NCBI RefSeq assembly: GCF_938045625.1
Contig: NZ_CALIAV010000087.1
Coordinates: 1 to 6,228, forward strand
From: an uncultured Campylobacter sp.
Lineage (GTDB): Bacteria; Campylobacterota; Campylobacteria; Campylobacterales; Campylobacteraceae
Direction of reading: 5' to 3'
DNA: 6,228 nucleotides
The translations under genes were made by a program, and so were the position numbers. Below are positions 6,127-6,228 of this stretch, piece by piece; position 1 is the first letter of the stretch, and every line of letters starts with the position of its first letter. Below the pieces are notes generated by a model. It made no database searches. It had not been told where the DNA came from and saw only the letters and a list, made by a program, of their open reading frames with translations.

Positions 6127-6228
6127 TAATTTTCTAAAAAAGGAGGGAAATGATTTTTTATTTGATTAACTGATGATTGCTGAATAATTATAATTTATAG
6201 ATTATATTCATAAGATATTTAGCTTATA

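Noticed and set aside
6150..6173. Plus-strand micro-frame ATG to TGA (7 codons) just after AAGGAGG at 6140-6146
   Set aside because: The ribosome site is strong but only 3 bases from the ATG, the peptide is 7 residues, and no plus-strand promoter is evident; it lies in the S-layer promoter region.
6187..6206. Two further TATAAT matches on the minus strand at 6187-6192 and 6201-6206
   Set aside because: They lie in nearly pure AT sequence, lack the TGn extension and are farther from the gene than the box at 6118-6123; a secondary upstream promoter remains possible.
1..6228. Search for tRNA, rRNA, CRISPR arrays, insertion sequences and attachment sites
   Set aside because: No cloverleaf, regular spaced repeats, transposase frame or terminal inverted repeats were seen by eye on either strand.

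Overview
The window looks like part of the chromosome of an epsilonproteobacterium, most likely a Campylobacter of the higher-GC oral group (rectus/showae/curvus-like). The reasons are an S-layer-RTX protein opening with a DUF4214-type domain, a Tat-exported flavocytochrome c flavoprotein next to it, strong TATAAT -10 boxes without good -35 boxes, and coding GC of about 45-48% by hand count outside one AT-rich stretch. The genus call is family-level recognition plus inference; the species is not decided.

Layout, reading on the minus strand from the right edge: (1) 6058-6228 is the S-layer promoter and leader, with an extended -10, a stem-loop at the predicted mRNA 5' end and a strong ribosome binding site. 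(2) 625-6057 is one continuous 1810-codon gene for a secreted, cysteine-free, RTX-repeat surface-layer protein. (3) 590-617 is a near-perfect intrinsic terminator starting 7 bases after the stop codon. (4) 251-589 is a non-coding spacer with a strongly G-rich patch on the plus strand, a TATAAT promoter for the next gene, and a 10-bp-phased GGCGTC direct repeat. (5) 1-250 is the N-terminal 83 codons of a Tat-dependent periplasmic FAD flavoprotein of the flavocytochrome c/fumarate reductase type, cut off by the window edge.

The two genes share a strand but look like separate transcription units, because a terminator and a new promoter lie between them. One product is predicted to leave the cell by type I secretion and coat the surface; the other is predicted to go through Tat to the periplasm for anaerobic respiration. 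No functional link between them can be read from the sequence. The type I exporter expected for the S-layer protein is not in the window.

I see no wholly new system. The points most worth a second look are the mosaic base composition of the S-layer gene, its Trp/His-rich C-terminal third, the phased repeat in the flavoprotein leader, and the stem-loop at the S-layer mRNA 5' end.
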